Assembly: GCA_028753945.1 (NCBI GenBank)
Contig: JAPNXP010000013.1
Span: 2,356,001 to 2,420,000 of the forward strand
DNA: 64,000 nucleotides
Reading direction: 5' to 3'
From: Hexactinellida sp. DTS-2022
Taxonomy: Eukaryota > Porifera > Hexactinellida
A program made the position numbers and the translations under genes. This document shows positions 11,829 through 23,398 of the stretch, piece after piece. Numbering within the stretch: position 1 is the stretch's first letter; each line of letters starts with the position of its first letter. The notes below the pieces were generated by a model. The model saw only the letters and a list, made by a program, of their open reading frames with translations, had not been told where the DNA came from and made no database searches.

Positions 11829-14800
11829 ACCATTAGTAAGTCCCCCTAGTTCGGAGGAACAATTTCACGTGAGTTGTAGCCTTACAAACTTAACTATTCA
11901 GAGGAGAGCATCATTGGTAACTTCCACTATTCTTAAGGAAGTAAGTTTAAGTGTAGCTGCGTGTTCTGATTTATTTTCGGCACTCGATAACTTAGATTTG
12001 AGAAAACTTGAATTTGATTTAGTTGACGATAAACTTCTTATTGTGTGGGCATCTTCTGCGTCCGACCAAGCTATGTATGACCGGTTGAAAAGAGATTCTC
12101 AGACTGCAAATATTAGTTCTCTAAATAGTGATGGTCACGATGTGTATTACATGTTCAATACAACTGAATGTCAGCTATGGGTAGACGGTGCTATGTTTTA
12201 TGGATTAACTTGTCCACAAAATCTTTCTGGTTTTTTGCAATTCGAGGAAACTTGCTATTTTTATGAGTGTTTTGATTTTATTCCCACGATAGTAAGTACT
12301 TATTGTAAAAGTTTTATGGAATGTACTCCTTTATTGGTTTTGTGGTTGTCTGAAGTACAGCTTGAATGTAGTTTCTTGTATCAAATGTTTGGTAAGAAAT
12401 ATGTGTTTTTAAGTGGAGATGACTTGAGTCTTTTTATTACTTGGGTAAATGTGTTAAGAGATGTGTACAATGCTGATGGTGTTAAGTGCTTAGAAAGTAA
12501 ATGTACTGATTTTTGTGTTAGAGTTGTAAGTGAACTTCCACTTCCTCGTTCTCACGATGTGCCTAATATTAAAACTGACAACTTTGAAACAGAAATGGTG
12601 ATAGAGAGTTCTGAGATTGAAGTTCTAACTAATTTGAGTAGTAACTGTGGGGAGTTTTATCTCGAACTGAGTGAGTGGGATAATATTTGTATTACCAATT
12701 CTACTGGTATAACTTCATTGGTTAGTAATTGGACTAATGTTTTTGCTTAAAAATTTAAAGATTTAGCCCCAATGTGTCTTTTAAAGTTTGTAAATTATTG
12801 GTTGAAGAAACCTGATAGTCGTAAGGTTAATAGTCCTTTCTTCAGAGCTAGAGCGTCTTGTAAGTTTGAAAATTGTCGATCTTATATCTTTTATATTGAT
12901 GATGCACTAAATTTGGTAGATAATGACATACTTGTCAAAGTTTACTCAGAAGGATATTTGTCACTTCAACATACAGATGGACAGAGTGCATTTAGTCGCC
13001 ATCTATCTTGCAGTGAGCGTAGTAAAATGGGAGAATTATTAGTTAATAATTCGGTTAGTAAAATTTATAATAAACAGTTTAATAATTCAAGTAATCCTGG
13101 TCTCTGTTATGGTAATTTTACTTCTCTTAAATCACAAGATTGTTTGCGGAAAGTTAAAGCTGAATTGAAATCTAAGTAGCGATTTTCTGATTTATATATG
13201 GAAGATATAACAGCAACCCAGCAGTATTTCCGTTATTTACTCCCTGAATCCCTCCTACCAGGCTATGTTCAGTATTTCGTACAGGATCCTTTCATTATTC
13301 ATATGTATTCTTATAAGCAGCTGGAAATTCTAAAACTGATGAAAAGTAAAGATATTGTCTTGAATTTAGATGCGACTGGTTCTCTTATTTCTAAATCCCC
13401 TTCCTGTTCTAAGAAAATATATTACTATGCCCTTACAATACAACACCCGGAGTTTTCCACTAGTCCCATCCCATTAGCTGAAATGATAAGTAGCGATCAT
13501 AGCACCGCTGAAATCTCACACTTCCTAAATAAATGGTGTTTGAGTGTAAAATTATTTAACACAATGGAGCTAAAAATTAAGAAAGTTGAGATAGATTTTA
13601 GTTGGGCTATGATACACAGTACATGTTTAGCGTTTAACAAATTTACTATTTTTCATTATCTCCAATATTGTTGGGGATTTATAGCTAATAATGAGTACTT
13701 AGGTGTTATAACAGTCCTCCATCTCTGCTCGGCTCATATCATGACAGAATTAGTTATAATTTAAATAGGAAATTCAAATTAGAAAAGGCTTTAAAAAGAA
13801 TAATATTGCATGTATTTGGTCGTATGGTTAATTGTAGACAAATGAATGAAATTAATCAACTTTTCGGGTTACTTTGTTATATTTTGTGTAGTAAGAAGCA
13901 AACTAGTGTTTATTGCACTAAATTAAACCACCTAGAAGAATGTATTAGGGCGGAGATTAATGTTAGTAATGATGCCCCCAATGAATTCGAGGATGAGACT
14001 GAAGTTAAGAGTAATGCTGTAACTTACAGAGAGAAATCCCCCTTTGGCAGACATTTTGAAATGATTTATCGTAATACCTTAGTCTCAATAAGCGAATTCG
14101 ACAATAATTCGCAACTTGATCCTAGTGTATCTTATAACCCCCAGATAGTTGAATTTCTTCTCACGTATTATATGCCATTGTTACCGTTGTGGAGTGGGAA
14201 AATTTTATGTACAGTTAATTCGTCAGAGAATGCAACAGACAGTAATGCGATTGTTGAGAATTGGTTCAGAATTGTTAAACACAGCATATTTAATTCAGAG
14301 ACCGGGATACGAGCTGCTGATTTCATCAGAACAGTTTATAATAATATTGACGATAGGATCGCGGCTTTTAAATTTGCTTTTACCCCACTGGCTCAGAAAG
14401 TGTTTAAAGTTAAGAAGAGATTACGCGTGGAGAATGAGGAGGAGTGCAAAGAGGAGTGGTCTAGAAGTAAGAAGAGTAAATTTAGTTATACTAAACCAAC
14501 TGTTGATAAAGTTAGTAAGATATTTACAAATTTCAAGTCTAGTAAAGGTTTTAATGTAGAAAATTTAAGTAAACGTTCAACAAACAGGGAGGTAGCTGCT
14601 ATTTGTGAAGAAAATCCAGTTGGTGTTGCTACAGTTTGTGATGGTATTTTGCGTGCAAGTGAAGTTGAAATAATTAGTGATTTAGTTTTAGTAGAAATAG
14701 CTACCATGGAATATAAGTTACCGGCATTCCAACCACTTACATATCGGGGACAGAAGAAGTTATGTGAAGATTTACATTTACAATTGTCGGATTCTACAAA

Positions 14801-15366
14801 TTCCATAAGAGATAATATCCCAGCTAATTCTAATTTAAAAGAATATATTCCTTCGAAGTGTTTGCGAATTCCTGGAGATGGAAATTGTTTATTTGCATCA
14901 TTATCATACTGGTTGACTGGAAAAATTGATAGATTTAATTTAGTACGGTTGAAAGTTGTAGAGAATATGGTTGGTAAGCTGAAGGAAGCATGCAATAAGT
15001 TTATTGCCAATAAATTTCCGAAGAGTGTAATTAACTATCGTAACGTGGCGGACTATGTAGTGAAATCAAATATGAAGAGGAATTCTACGTGGGCTACTGA
15101 TGTGGAGTTATTTGCTACGGCCTTATTACTACAGACGGATATTTGGGTATTTAGTTCAGACATGGGTAATAAGTGGATGGTATTCTCAGGTAGAGGGGTT
15201 AAACTAGTTGATACTTTGGAATCTCTCCCAGGAAATAATGCAGGGTCTATCTATATTAATCATAATGGAGTACATTATGAACCGATATTACGGGTGGATT
15301 TAATATCTACGAAGTAATCAATGAATTCATGAATTACCTCGTAGATAATATTTAATTAATAACTAT

Positions 15367-16110
15367 ACGAGTGTTATCTTAGCGGCGGATTCATCGGCGG
15401 ATTCGCAGACCTCACGTTTATGCTAATAACTCAAAAAGTTTACGCTGTACGTGAAAAATTTTCACATCAGCGGGAAGATGAAAGTTGTGACAACCCATAT
15501 ATAATCCCAAAATGTCAAAATTCCTTAAGATGACTCAGCAATTTTCGCTCAAATTTAGACCTCGGTTTTTCCATAATAACTCAAAAATTATCCATCAAAT
15601 CAAATTTTCCTTTTAATCACATGTCTATCTCACCTATGACAACCTGTCATGCAAATTTCAAAACAAAATATTCATTTTTGAAAAAAAATTTTGAACATAA
15701 ATTTCATTAAATTAATTTCACGATCTTATCGGCGGATTCGCAGACCTCACGTTTATGCTAATAACTCAAAAAGTTTACGCTGTACGTGAATTTTTTTTAC
15801 ATCAGCGGAAAGATGAAAGTTGTGACAACCCATATATAATCCCAAAATGTCAAAATTCCTTAAGATGACTCAGCAATTTTCGCTCAAATTTAGACCTCGG
15901 GTTTTCCATAATAACTCAAAAGTTATTCATCAAATCAAATTTTCCTTTTAATCACATGTCTATCTCACCTATGACAACCTGTAATGCAAATTTCAAAACA
16001 AAATATTCATTTTTGAAAAAATATTATTAACATAAAATTTCACTAAAATCGGCTTACAATGATGATTTCCAATATCCATAATGTTGATATGTTGTCATTT
16101 AATAATACTA
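15367..16110. repeat. Long terminal inverted repeat, left arm, internally duplicated
   Basis: A ~330-bp unit (GGATTCGCAGACCTCACGTT ... ATTCATTTTTGAAAA) occurs twice in tandem (~15400-15690 and ~15730-16025). Homology to the right arm continues to ~16110 (AAAATCGGCTTACAATGATG). Internally repeated termini are a hallmark of Drosophila Foldback elements. Confidence 0.8.
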
Positions 16111-16814
16111 TTGATAAGAATGTATTTGATTTGCGTCAGTGTTCACAGGAATTAAAGTTTTAGGTACCTCTGAAGAATAATTAATGACCGCATTCCTAAT
16201 TATATCAGGCTTAGTGATTACTTTCTGTAAACAAGCTTACATAATACAAACAACTTCATATATACAAATATATTTGGAATGCAATATTCATTAAGAGAAT
16301 AGAATCAGACATATAAACAATATTATGGTTACTACAACAATGTTAGGTATTTTAAGCATCTCCAGGTTTTTCCATTTCCATAATCTGCGTAACTTCTATC
16401 TGAATGATCTTACTTGTGGCCATGTTCCTTCTCTCCAAATATACGTACTATTTGCCTTTAAAGAGGGTGAATCTCATATAAATGTAAAGCAACATATTAT
16501 CTCAGAATATGACTTACCAACGAGTGCATGTTATTAAAATGGTGACAAATATTAGTAATGCTTTATATAGAAAGATCGAGATAACCAAAGTTATTCTAAA
16601 AAAGTAAGAGAACTACTTAGTAGAACATGGAAATAAAGAGAGAACTAGTTTATTGGTTTAGGATTTAACACATTAATGATAATATGCATTAATTCTTTTC
16701 ACTGATACGATATTAAAAGGGCGCCATTAAATATAACAGGAAAGTACATCTACAAATTGTGGTAAAACTATTGCAACTCTTCTAAAACTCTGCCTTGTTC
16801 AATTTAAAAAATAA

Positions 16815-19800
16815 TTAACTATTATTTTCGAATTTAACAGAAATAATAGGTTCATAATGATTCCCAATATTTCGTATATATATCCCATTTGGGGTTGGCG
16901 CCTTCATTAACTCTTCAAAAGTTGATCCATTCCCTGAAAATCCAATCCAACGTGTTCCCAACGGACCCAAGAATACCCAGATATCTATATTAAATAACAA
17001 AGCAGTTGCAAAGAGTTCAAGATCAGTAGCCCATTTCCCACTCTTCCTCATTCCTGTTTTGTTGACCCAGTCTTGTACATTTCGATAATTACCCTGCGTA
17101 TAAACATATTTTGTGCGTAAATATTGATTGCAACTCATACTTAGGTCACCTAGCATATTATCAATTATTAGCTCCCTAAACTCTGCATGGAAATCTTGAC
17201 TACCAGTGATGAGGTAAGAAATTGTCGAGAAATAGCAATTTCCATCGCCAATTATATATTGAGTCAAGTTTGGCGAATAACTAAATAAACTTTCTTCATT
17301 ATCTACAATATCATTATAGGAGTACGGTAACTCCTCGCGAAAGTGAAACTTCCACTTTTTACATGTAGAAATCTGCCAGTCTGTATGTGGCGGACGAAAG
17401 CTTGGTAGTACATATCGTATTAGCCCCGTCTCAACTATTTCCTCATCTGTAATTATAGAGGCCACTCGCATTACCTTTGATGCAGTTTGCGTACGTAAAC
17501 TAGATAACTTTTCGCATTTTCGTGGGACAAATTTACGCTTAATTTTACATATTTTATTTTTCTTCTCAACTTTTTTCTTCTTAAATGTTTGAAATTCATA
17601 TGATTTAGGTTGTAAATAACCGCAATACACTTTCTTTTTTCGTGACCATTCTTCAACACTTTCCTCTTCCAAACTATTTCTTACTCTTTTATGACCTTTA
17701 AATACCTTATTCGCTCGCGGGTGAAAGGCAAATTGAAACGCTGATAACCTACTTACTATACCAGGATACAACAATTGTATCAAATCTCCAGGCCTCAAAT
17801 TAGTTTTGGATTCCAAAATATTTAACTTCACAATACGCATCCAATTCTCCACAATAGCGTTGCTAAAGATGCTAGTCTTGTTCTTATCCGCTACACTAAT
17901 AGGTCCTAAGATTATTCCACTCCATAAAGGTAATATAGGTAGGTAGAATGTTAACAAGTATTCTATAAGCTCCGGATTATAACAAGGATTTGGATCTGCA
18001 TTTTTTCCTGGATTATTGTTGATCCAAGATTTGCAATTTTTTGCAATATTTACAAAATGTTTGCCGAAAGGGGATTTTTCTCTGTATGTTTTACTATCCT
18101 TGTTATCAATAGCAATATTATTATCGTCCATATGTTCTTCAACCAAATATTCATTAGTCTCTGAGGAGTTTACGGAATCATTACTAATGAATGTTTCTAG
18201 CAAATGAGTATGTGTCTTTACTATTGCACTTAAAGAACTACTCATAAATACAATGCATAAAGATTGGAATAAATTATTGATACTTGTCATTTCAACAGCG
18301 CGTACAATAAATCCGATACTATGTAAAAACAGTTTTCTCACTTCTTTTTGTAGTTTAAATTTTTTATTTATATGAAATCCTATGCTGTGCATTAAATGAG
18401 CCGAACATAAGTGAAGAATTACTTTAAAGTCCGTCTCATTAACTGCAGAATTTACATCTACCATATTCCAACACTTATGGAGATAAGTATCTATATCACA
18501 CTTGAGAAAAATACTACAAGAACTGTGAATCAAAACCCAGCTGAAATCTATTTCAACTTGTGAAATGTTTAGATCGCCCAGTATTTTCTTTGCATCAAGG
18601 GACCATTTGTGCAAAAAATAACTTATTTCAGCACTGGTGTGTCCTGAACTAATCATTTCTGCTAGTGGAATTGGACTAGTGGAGTAAGTAGGATGTCTTA
18701 CAGTTAGAGCGTAATAGAATACTTTCTTTAGTGAGGGTTCTATTTTCCTAACAATTGATCCTGTGGCATCCAAGTGAAGAACAATTCTTGTATCTTTAAA
18801 CAATTTCAATATTTTGATTTGATCTTCAGTGTACATATGTACAATAAAAGGATTATGACTTAGTGACTGTATGTAACCTCTAACATGAAGGCCAATAACA
18901 CTATTTCTATAATACTGTTGTAAGCTAATTAACTCAGTCCAGTTATCATTAGAATACCTCTGTAAACTAGACAAATCAAATTTAGCTTTTCGCAGGACTG
19001 CAGAACTTCTAACCTTATTTAGGTTACCATAATTAAGCGCTAAGTTTGTGTTCTCTACAGAATCAAATTGATCATAGAAATATGCATTTACAGATGTATC
19101 TGCTACCCCTCTAGCTACTTCTAACCTATGCGAATGTGATAAATTTCGTGAGTGCACAGTTGTATTATCGAAATGCTGTTCAGATAAGGTTCCATAAGCT
19201 ACATACTCCACAATAATATTTTCATCAATTTTACACTCCAACGGCTCTTTCTTTATTACAAATGTAAATTCAAAACAATCTTTAAACTTACACACTGCTT
19301 TAGCTCTAAAAAAACAGCTATTTTGTTTTCTACTACTAAGTTTATTAACCTTTTTGTATTGAAAAGAAAGAACACATACAAAATTTCCCTCGATTTTTGA
19401 ACTAAATAAATTGGTCCAATCTTTAGAAAATACTACAGAGTCTCCATGAATTAGTGTAATACTTTTCCATTCCATTCCACTTAGCAAAAATTCACCACAG
19501 ATTTCCTCACTAAACATGGATTGTTCAACTATGACTTCATTACCCAGAGTACTGTCGTCATCTTCTGATGGCACTAGCAATTTGGACTCAGGGATATTAG
19601 AGGTAATAACAATTTCAGGTTGCGGGTCATCGGTAGATGACAATACCGGGACTTGTTGATTTGAAGAAGAAGAAGAGGTATGATGCAATTTTAGGCACAG
19701 AGATTCATGAAATGAGCTTAAAGTATCTGAACTTTCTCGACAGGCTAGAATAAAGCTAGTGAATAAATCTAGTTGTTGCACTGTGATAGCTATATATGAA

Positions 19801-20552
19801 TTCCCGAATAGCTCTAATATCCTACAACTAATGTTTTCAACTAAAATCCACGCTTCCACTAAGTTACAATTTCGCCTGATTAGTCGAATCCATTGCATTG
19901 ACTCCATTAGACAGCAACTAAACTTTTTCGACTGGTCGTGGAGTTTGTCATCCACTAGCATGAACTCACCACTAACAAGCGGACACTCTAAGCTGAAAAA
20001 TTTCATTGCATCTAACCATAGACTATTATTACAGTTTATGAATGACCAAAAATGGCTATCAGTCCTCCCTGTTTGGGGAGGAGGAGAAGCTATCTTAGAC
20101 ATGAGACCGTAAAGCTGGCAGTCATCGCAACCAGATGCCAATAAACCTAGCAAACTGTTATTCGTTACGTCTCGCTGTAAACTAGGAAAACTGAAATCGA
20201 TTTCATCCAAACTCCTCTTACTGAGTTCTATAGTGTCAGGATATGAGCTAGCAGATACTAACTGAGTACTGATATGCTCTACTGCCAATCGGGATACATC
20301 ATTGGTGATAGACTTACGCGTACTGATCATTTGCTTTACGAGATGCTGAAAGTTTCCTCTATTCAATCTCCATTTGGAGCTGAGAGAATCGCGCTTAGTA
20401 GCCTTGTTTTTTCCAAAAAGAATAATTGATAATTTTCCCCAGACAGATTTTGGCTTATGTTTGTCTCCTTTGTTCAAAGCATCTCTTACGCTATCGAAGC
20501 TTTCATAGCCGAGTTTCTGGAGAGCTTCCACGAATTGCTCTATTGAAGTCAT
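16815..20552 (-). CDS. NOF-like MULE transposase fused to an OTU cysteine-protease domain
   Basis: Uninterrupted 1245 codons. The N-terminal ~80 residues (SVWGKLSIILFG..KRDSLSSKWRLNRG) resemble the start of the outer element's exon 2. The central region has the MULE-NOF signature: LHLDATGS (candidate catalytic Asp595), VEIDFSW (Asp669), a CSAH pair, and NAIVENW (Glu902). Residues ~990-1050 are Lys/Arg-rich. The C-terminus is an OTU domain: IGDGNCYF gives the catalytic Asp1103/Cys1106 pair and IGNHYEP the catalytic His1232, so the protease triad looks complete. TAG|TAATG just before the Met suggests a splice acceptor, so the true protein may start in an upstream exon, as in the outer copy. Expected roles are element mobilisation plus deubiquitinase-like activity; the latter is inference from motifs. 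Confidence 0.85.
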   Translation of the reverse strand: MTSIEQFVEALQKLGYESFDSVRDALNKGDKHKPKSVWGKLSIILFGKNKATKRDSLSSKWRLNRGNFQHLVKQMISTRKSITNDVSRLAVEHISTQLVSASSYPDTIELSKRSLDEIDFSFPSLQRDVTNNSLLGLLASGCDDCQLYGLMSKIASPPPQTGRTDSHFWSFINCNNSLWLDAMKFFSLECPLVSGEFMLVDDKLHDQSKKFSCCLMESMQWIRLIRRNCNLVEAWILVENISCRILELFGNSYIAITVQQLDLFTSFILACRESSDTLSSFHESLCLKLHHTSSSSSNQQVPVLSSTDDPQPEIVITSNIPESKLLVPSEDDDSTLGNEVIVEQSMFSEEICGEFLLSGMEWKSITLIHGDSVVFSKDWTNLFSSKIEGNFVCVLSFQYKKVNKLSSRKQNSCFFRAKAVCKFKDCFEFTFVIKKEPLECKIDENIIVEYVAYGTLSEQHFDNTTVHSRNLSHSHRLEVARGVADTSVNAYFYDQFDSVENTNLALNYGNLNKVRSSAVLRKAKFDLSSLQRYSNDNWTELISLQQYYRNSVIGLHVRGYIQSLSHNPFIVHMYTEDQIKILKLFKDTRIVLHLDATGSIVRKIEPSLKKVFYYALTVRHPTYSTSPIPLAEMISSGHTSAEISYFLHKWSLDAKKILGDLNISQVEIDFSWVLIHSSCSIFLKCDIDTYLHKCWNMVDVNSAVNETDFKVILHLCSAHLMHSIGFHINKKFKLQKEVRKLFLHSIGFIVRAVEMTSINNLFQSLCIVFMSSSLSAIVKTHTHLLETFISNDSVNSSETNEYLVEEHMDDNNIAIDNKDSKTYREKSPFGKHFVNIAKNCKSWINNNPGKNADPNPCYNPELIEYLLTFYLPILPLWSGIILGPISVADKNKTSIFSNAIVENWMRIVKLNILESKTNLRPGDLIQLLYPGIVSRLSAFQFAFHPRANKVFKGHKRVRNSLEEESVEEWSRKKKVYCGYLQPKSYEFQTFKKKKVEKKNKICKIKRKFVPRKCEKLSSLRTQTASKVMRVASIITDEEIVETGLIRYVLPSFRPPHTDWQISTCKKWKFHFREELPYSYNDIVDNEESLFSYSPNLTQYIIGDGNCYFSTISYLITGSQDFHAEFRELIIDNMLGDLSMSCNQYLRTKYVYTQGNYRNVQDWVNKTGMRKSGKWATDLELFATALLFNIDIWVFLGPLGTRWIGFSGNGSTFEELMKAPTPNGIYIRNIGNHYEPIISVKFENNS

Positions 20553-20880
20553 TACTAGATGAAATAATAATAATAATTTTAATTAATCAATACATATATA
20601 TATACTACTACAGTAGAACCTCGTTAGTACGAACACGGTTAATTAAGTCATTACTAGATGAAATAATAATAATTATTATAATTAATCAATACATATATAT
20701 ATACTACTACAGTAGAACCTCGTTAGTACGAACACGGTTAATTAATACGAATTTCCGGATAAGAAGAACAGTTCCACAAAATCAGGTCCTTACAATGGCG
20801 ATTGAATGGGTATTACTCCGGTTAATACGAACTCCGGATAAAGCGAACAAATTTTTATTGTCCGTTGGTATCGACTGCAT
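20547..20880. repeat. pogo-type MITE fragment with a ~99-bp tandem duplication
   Basis: GTCATTACTAGATGAAATAA ... TACAGTAGAACCTCGTTAGT ... CACGGTTAATTAA occurs twice (from 20547 and from 20646). The first copy includes the start codon of the transposase ORF. Beyond it, GGTTAATACGAACTCCGGAT is the opposite end of the MITE. Confidence 0.65.
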
Positions 20881-20984
20881 ATAGTAATTATATTAGTATT
20901 CGAGGCCGGCGGTATTTCCTTCCGCCGGACTTGGGCATCCAAAGCTTGAAGGCCACGTTATTGTAAATTAAATTTTAGATCTGA

Positions 20985-21254
20985 TCATTCAAAATGTAGT
21001 GGTAAAAATATCGGTCTGGCCATGGCCTGCCCTGGTATTATTAAAATAAATAACAAAGTAGCTAAAAGGCAAATAAAATAAAAAAACTCACTTGAATTGG
21101 AAGAATCGACTTGGAGGAATAAAGAAGAGAGCAGAAAATAATTGAGAAGAAAATGGAGATGAGAAATATGCTGTAAAGTCAAAAAGATCTTTGAAAAAAA
21201 AGTGAAAAGTGTGTTTGAAAAAAATGAAATAAATTCGAAGAAAATCAAGTACAC
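20985..21254 (-). CDS. Possible hydrophobic first exon of the inner NOF element
   Basis: A 89-codon Phe/Leu/Ile-rich ORF upstream of the transposase, at the same relative place as the outer element's hydrophobic exon. Its hydrophobic run (CLLATLLFILII) is followed by PGQAMARP instead of a 2A motif. No convincing donor site was seen, so its use as an exon is speculative. Confidence 0.3.
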   Translation of the reverse strand: MYLIFFEFISFFSNTLFTFFSKIFLTLQHISHLHFLLNYFLLSSLFLQVDSSNSSEFFYFICLLATLLFILIIPGQAMARPIFLPLHFE

Positions 21255-21309
21255 GTAGAAGAAAGGCAGTGTACCATTTATAGTGAGAAATCATTGAATT
21301 ATAAACAAA

Positions 21310-21745
21310 GGATATAATAAATTCTGATCAATAGTTATTAGACAACATATTCTACATTGTGGATAAAGGATAGGTATTCAAATCATCATTGTAAGCCGAT
21401 TTTAGAAAAATTTATGTTAATAATATTTTTTCAAAAATGAATATTTTGTTTTGAAATTTGCATGACAGGTTGTCATAGGTGAGATAGACATGTGATTAAA
21501 AGGAAAATTTGATTTGATGGATAATTTTTGAGTTATTATGGAAAAACCGAGGTCTAAATTTGAGCGAAAATTGCTGAGTCATCTTAAGGAATTTTGACAT
21601 TTTGGGATTATATATGGGTTGTCACAACTTTCATCTTCCCGCTGATGTGAAAATTTTTCACGTACAGCGTAAACTTTTTGAGTTATTAGCATAAACGTGA
21701 GGTCTGCGAATCCGCCGATGAATCCGCCGCTAAGATAACACTCGT
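21310..21745. repeat. Long terminal inverted repeat, right arm (single unit)
   Basis: Reverse complement of the left arm (CATCATTGTAAGCCGATTTT through GATAACACTCGT), carrying one copy of the ~330-bp unit rather than two. The arms therefore differ in repeat number. Confidence 0.8.
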
Positions 21746-21861
21746 AATAACTATAGTATAATTAGATAATTAAAGAAAATTTCCTTTATTAATTAATAAA
21801 TAAATAATTATTTGTTGTATGCAGAATACTATCCAGGTTTAGGAATACTCCTTGGTATATA

Positions 21862-21922
21862 CAGTTAACTCCCGTTATAGCGAAATTCAATTACTTGGAC
21901 TTCGTTATAACGGGAGTTAACT
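21862..21922. repeat. Short inverted repeat GTTAACTCCCGTTATAGCG
   Basis: CAGTTAACTCCCGTTATAGCG and CGTTATAACGGGAGTTAACT face each other over a ~20-base loop, a minimal hairpin or collapsed MITE within the outer element's 3' region. Confidence 0.5.
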
Positions 21923-23398
21923 TTTATCGATGTAAGATCATGTAATTAAAATTTTTTTATATTGGCCAACATTTATAGTGGTAAGTTATATTCTTAAAAT
22001 AAATATGTGGTGATTTATACATATTTGTGTAAAGTTTTACCCTCTAGTTCTCAAAATAAGGTAAATACGTATATTTCTGGAGAGAAGGAATTGGATAAGT
22101 AAGATCAATCCAAGAGCAGTCGGAATTGATACAAGCACGAATTATTTTAATGAAATTACTGGATGGCATTCCCTCTTCTATTAAGTAAGATCAATCCATA
22201 AAGCAGGCGGAATTGATACAAGCACGCATTATTGGATGTCATTCTCTTCTTGCATTTGTTTATAATTATCACCTACAAGTTATGCAACAGCCAGAATATT
22301 CTTTGTTTACAAGATTCTGTTTGCAATCCAATCATTTATTTGACTTGTATAGTGTGAATATAGTTGCAATAACTTGCTATTAATTATTAGTAGAAAGTTA
22401 CTAGAAACTCAATGCTAGAATAGGAACTAAGAGGAAGCGAATGAATTGTGTTACATTAGATAGTCTATGAAGAAATCGAATTTGAAACCTTTTGGAGAAA
22501 TTATAAAATTCTGAAAGAAATGACTAGCGAGCCCTGTTTTTTTTCGGGGAATTGAATAATAATATATCAAGAAAGTACTTGTAAAGTTTGAATCGATTCT
22601 GATTATATTTTATCTCGGAAAATTGAGCTCAAAGTTTGAAAAGAGAAAACGATAAAAACAGAGATTTATACCATTTAAAAAATACTTATTTGTCTGTTAT
22701 AAAGTGAATATTCGAGAATCTAATGGCATTGAGGTAAACCTCCGTGTCTCCTCTAACGAGTGATACCAAAATAAATTAGATTCAGTTTGATATTGGATAG
22801 GAATTGACACTTTGAACTAACCCTACTCGATGTACTTTCCAAAATTATACTTCCACTCATTTTCCAAAATTCAAGTTTGAATGTTTATAACTCAAATTTT
22901 TTTGGGAAATTTTAAATAAAATTTAAATCACATAAACCTCCAATTCTCCAAAGTATGATTACAAATTTTCAGAATTGTAAACAAATTTTGAGATAGTGAT
23001 TTTTTATGAAATACCAACCCTGAATTGTATGATAAAAATAACTATCTGAAAACTATTTTTTTTTATAATAAATCATATTACAGTAAACCTCCGTATCTCC
23101 TCTCTCCAATGATAGTAAATTTATTCAAATCTGATCACTAAAAGTGAGTCAAATATGTGACTGAAGTGACCCTGGTCGAATACTAAGCCAACTTCACACT
23201 CGTATTTGTTGTTATCAATTTTTTCGTGGGGTAAGCCCCCCGACCCCAAAAAAATCGCTCGCTACACTCGCTCCGCGCGCCCCCAACTTTTACCTCAGAC
23301 TTGTAAAACTTTGCGCCTATGGTTGTTTGTGTGTTTGTGTGTTTGTATGTGTGTTTGTCCGGATTGTATTAAGTGATGGGGGATAAGAAACCGCAATT

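Larger units (their letters stand above)
10121..15317 (+). pseudogene. NOF-like MULE transposase with C-terminal OTU domain, broken
   Basis: Exon 1 (10121-10334) encodes a hydrophobic segment followed by GGIEMNPGP. A 55-nt intron (GTAATT..TTTTTTAG, 10335-10389) joins it in frame to exon 2 at 10390. Exon 2 is interrupted by the hAT MITE at 10639-11828 and resumes in the same frame at 11837. It then has in-frame stops at 12748-12750 and 13177-13179 and a frame change near 13755. Its protein parallels the intact ORF at 16815-20552: NLDATGS and VEIDFSW carry candidate catalytic Asp, NAIVENW a candidate Glu, and the C-terminus has an OTU core (PGDGNC..., NGVHYEP). As a transposase gene it is dead, though the OTU domain reads through. 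Divergence from the inner copy shows these are two families, not duplicates. Confidence 0.8.
15367..21745 (-). mobile_element. Complete NOF/Foldback-like MULE with 9-bp target duplication
   Basis: 6379 bp. Ends are ACGAGTGTTATCTTAGCGGC and its exact complement, flanked by a perfect 9-bp direct repeat AATAACTAT (15358-15366 and 21746-21754). 9 bp is the usual MULE/Foldback value. It encodes the minus-strand transposase at 16815-20552. It sits 40 bases after the stop codon of the outer NOF gene, in opposite orientation. Confidence 0.9.
9338..22903 (+). mobile_element. Outer Foldback/NOF-like MULE (decayed), host of the inner NOF element
   Basis: 9338-9738 and 22505-22903 are long inverted repeats of each other (for example AGTCATTTCTT..CAGAATTTT at the inner ends and AAATTTGAGTTATAAAC at the outer ends). 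Between them lie the plus-strand NOF-like gene (10121-15317) and a complete second NOF element (15367-21745) inserted just after its stop. Subtracting the two insertions leaves ~6 kb, close to the 6.4 kb of the inner element. Outer target duplications were not found, so the exact outer limits are inferred. Confidence 0.6.

Noticed and set aside
14486-15010. 174-codon minus-strand ORF
   Set aside because: Antisense shadow of the OTU-bearing NOF gene.
20984-21294. Second 2A motif in the inner NOF element
   Set aside because: The sequence after the hydrophobic run is PGQAMARP, not NPGP.
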